The position numbers and the translations under genes were made by a program. Below the pieces are notes generated by a model, which was given only the letters and a program-made list of their open reading frames with translations, did no database searches and was not told where the DNA came from. Shown here piece after piece: positions 5,326 to 6,866 of a stretch of DNA of 6,866 bases. Source of the DNA: Desulfobacterales bacterium (GTDB lineage Bacteria; Desulfobacterota; Desulfobacteria; Desulfobacterales; Desulfobacteraceae); NCBI GenBank assembly GCA_022361135.1, contig JAKSBM010000542.1, forward strand, positions 1 through 6,866, in the 5' to 3' direction. Positions within the stretch are counted from its first letter, which is position 1, and each line of letters starts with the position of its first letter.

Positions 5326-6866
5326 CTATCCAACGACAACCAGCACATCACCTTTTGCTACTGAATCACCGGATGAGAAATTGACGGCCTTCACGGTTCC
5401 GGCCACCGGAGACGGCAGGGCATTTTCCATCTTCATGGCTTCGATGACCACCACGGTTTCCCCTTCGTCCACACTGTCGCCCACATTCTTTTCATACTTG
5501 ATGATCATGCCGGGCATGGGGGCATTCACCGGAGTACCGTCTGCGGATGCAGCGGCCGGGGCCGGGGCGGCCGCGGGCTCGGGTTTGGGTTCAGGCTTGG
5601 CTTCGGCCTTGGGAGCGGCAGCTTCCTTCTTGGGTGCCGGGGCAACCGGAGCGGCAGGTGCGGCGGCCGGAGCAGCAGCCGGGGCGGCGTAGGAAATCAC
5701 GGGGGCACCCCCCACTTCTTCCACGCCCACTTCAAAGCTTTCACCGTCCACAAATACGTTAAAGACCCGGGTGTTTTCACCCTTTTCAATGGCGGCCTTT
5801 TCTACCAGTTCGCCGGCCTTGGCCTTTCTGATGAGTTCATCCTGCTTGGCCACGTCGTCCAGGGTAATGGGCTTGAGGCTGTCGGGCATCTGCTCCTTAC
5901 CATATTTCTGCATCAGGTATTTTTTACCCGTTACAGGGAAAAGGGTATAGAGGACCAGATCCTCATCATCCACGGCCAGATCACCAATCTGTTCACGGGC
6001 CTTTTCCAATTCCGGTTCCAGAACTTCGGCCGGGCGGCAGGAAATGGGTTCTTCGCCCCGTTCGTATCCCTTGAGGGCCTTTTTCTGAACCTCGGGATCA
6101 ATGGGTACGGAGGTTTTACCGTAAAGGCCGTAGCAGAGATCCTTGACCTGGGCGGTGACCATCTTGTACCGATCGTCTTCGGTGTCAAAAAGAACATTAT
6201 TTACGGTCTGGGTGCCCACAATCTGGCTGGTGGGGGTAACCAGGGGAACCTGTCCCAGTTCTTTTCTAACCCGGGGAAGCTGCTTGTAAACTTCATCAAT
6301 CTTATCCAGGGCATCCATTTCACGGAGCTGGTTGACCAAGTTGGAAAGCATGCCGCCCGGTGTCTGATGGAGGAGAACATTGATGTCGATGAGGGAAACC
6401 TTGGTGTCGTCCAGAAGATGCTTGTACTTGGGCATGACTTCTTTTTCCAGGATATCGTTGATCTCCGCCAGGGCCTTGATGTCAAAGCCGGTGTCCCGGT
6501 TGGTTCCCAAAAGGGACATGACCAGAGGCTCCAGGGCCGCATGGGAGGTCCGGTAGGCATAGGGTGTAACGCAGGCATCAATGATGTCCACCCCTGCCTC
6601 AATGGCCTTCATGTGGGTCATGGGGGCCATGCCAGAGGTGAAATGGGAGTGCAGATGGATCAACGGTTTAACATTGGCCTTAAGCGCCTTGACCAGCTCA
6701 TAGGCATCATAGGGAGAAAGCAGGCCCGCCATGTCCTTGATGCAGATGGAGTCTGCACCCATCTCTTCCAATTCCTTGGCCTTCTTGATGTAGTAATCCA
6801 GGTTGTAGACCTCTCCGCCCAGGCGGGGTTCGGTGAGGGTGTAACAGAGGCAGCCCTGGAAATGGG
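5326..6866 (-). CDS. Biotin-dependent carboxyltransferase, OadA / pyruvate carboxylase subunit B type (5' end outside window)
   Basis: 512 residues are visible; the frame is open through 6864, so the N-terminus is missing. Such proteins move CO2 between biotin and pyruvate/oxaloacetate, in anaplerosis or a Na+-pumping decarboxylase. In visible numbering, the HMGL-like barrel shows IKDMAGLL with Lys43 (the lysine carbamylated in relatives) and metal ligands HSH at 72-74. The conserved carboxylase domain follows, with TPGGMLSNL and VTPTSQIVGTQ; Thr210 matches the proton-transfer threonine of pyruvate carboxylase. An Ala/Pro/Lys linker (about 5541-5691) leads to the biotinyl domain with EAMKMEN. 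The biotin lysine is residue 478, with 34 residues after it as usual. Oddities are HSHFTSG where HDTSG or HYTSG is common, and TSHAA where TSQPP is usual. No partner biotin carboxylase or membrane subunit lies inside the window, so the exact reaction (OadA, PycB or related) is undecided. Confidence 0.9.
   Translation of the reverse strand, partial: HFQGCLCYTLTEPRLGGEVYNLDYYIKKAKELEEMGADSICIKDMAGLLSPYDAYELVKALKANVKPLIHLHSHFTSGMAPMTHMKAIEAGVDIIDACVTPYAYRTSHAALEPLVMSLLGTNRDTGFDIKALAEINDILEKEVMPKYKHLLDDTKVSLIDINVLLHQTPGGMLSNLVNQLREMDALDKIDEVYKQLPRVRKELGQVPLVTPTSQIVGTQTVNNVLFDTEDDRYKMVTAQVKDLCYGLYGKTSVPIDPEVQKKALKGYERGEEPISCRPAEVLEPELEKAREQIGDLAVDDEDLVLYTLFPVTGKKYLMQKYGKEQMPDSLKPITLDDVAKQDELIRKAKAGELVEKAAIEKGENTRVFNVFVDGESFEVGVEEVGGAPVISYAAPAAAPAAAPAAPVAPAPKKEAAAPKAEAKPEPKPEPAAAPAPAAASADGTPVNAPMPGMIIKYEKNVGDSVDEGETVVVIEAMKMENALPSPVAGTVKAVNFSSGDSVAKGDVLVVVG
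5541..5691 (-). other. Ala/Pro/Lys/Glu-rich linker in the carboxyltransferase
   Basis: About 50 codons are almost only Ala, Pro, Lys and Glu, in short near-repeats such as AAAP, PKAEAK and PEPKPEP. They join the catalytic part to the biotinyl domain and act as a flexible arm that lets biotin move between active sites. The repeated GC-rich codons explain several long spurious frames on the other strand. Confidence 0.85.

Noticed and set aside
6769..6771. TTG at 6771 as the start of the carboxyltransferase
   Set aside because: The frame stays open to the window edge and the 31 extra codons upstream encode recognisable carboxyltransferase sequence (for example YTLTEPRLGGEVYNLDYYIK), so this TTG is an internal leucine.

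Overview
The window looks like ordinary chromosomal DNA from an anaerobic deltaproteobacterium (Desulfobacterota), most likely a Desulfobacterales-type sulfate reducer. This rests on moderately high GC with C- or G-ending codons, the rpmA-obg-nadD-rsfS-gpmI order, a biotin carboxyltransferase of the oxaloacetate decarboxylase/pyruvate carboxylase B type, and two small conserved-looking proteins whose style I associate with that group. The taxonomic call is inference. No rRNA, tRNA, CRISPR array, insertion sequence or phage gene is visible.

Positions 1-3759 (+ strand) hold a tightly packed housekeeping operon: the 3' end of rpmA (ribosomal protein L27), obgE (ribosome-assembly GTPase, GTG start), nadD (NAD biosynthesis), rsfS (ribosome silencing factor) and gpmI (cofactor-independent phosphoglycerate mutase). 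Neighbouring genes overlap by 4 bases (GTGA, ATGA) or lie 2-5 bases apart. A strong intrinsic terminator follows gpmI. The operon joins ribosome maturation and silencing to NAD supply and lower glycolysis/gluconeogenesis. proB, which often sits between obgE and nadD in related bacteria, is absent here.

Positions 3760-4535 (+ strand) hold a single-gene unit. A consensus -35 with an extended -10 precedes a 168-residue protein resembling the N-terminal domain of type I restriction HsdR subunits, but with the nuclease E-x-K motif replaced by T-x-V. A long hairpin terminator with A and T tracts on both sides follows and probably serves the convergent genes from both directions.

Positions 4574-6866 (- strand) hold the 3' three-quarters of a biotin-dependent carboxyltransferase (HMGL-like barrel, conserved carboxylase domain, Ala/Pro linker, biotinyl domain; its start lies outside the window). 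After a 73-base gap comes an uncharacterised 225-residue protein with zinc ribbons at both ends and HEAT-like helices between. The gap contains a perfect 12-bp inverted repeat whose arm touches the ribosome binding site of the zinc-ribbon gene.

I did not find a clear new multi-gene system. The items most worth a second look are the degenerate HsdR-N protein, the zinc-ribbon/HEAT protein beside the carboxylase, and the inverted repeat between them.
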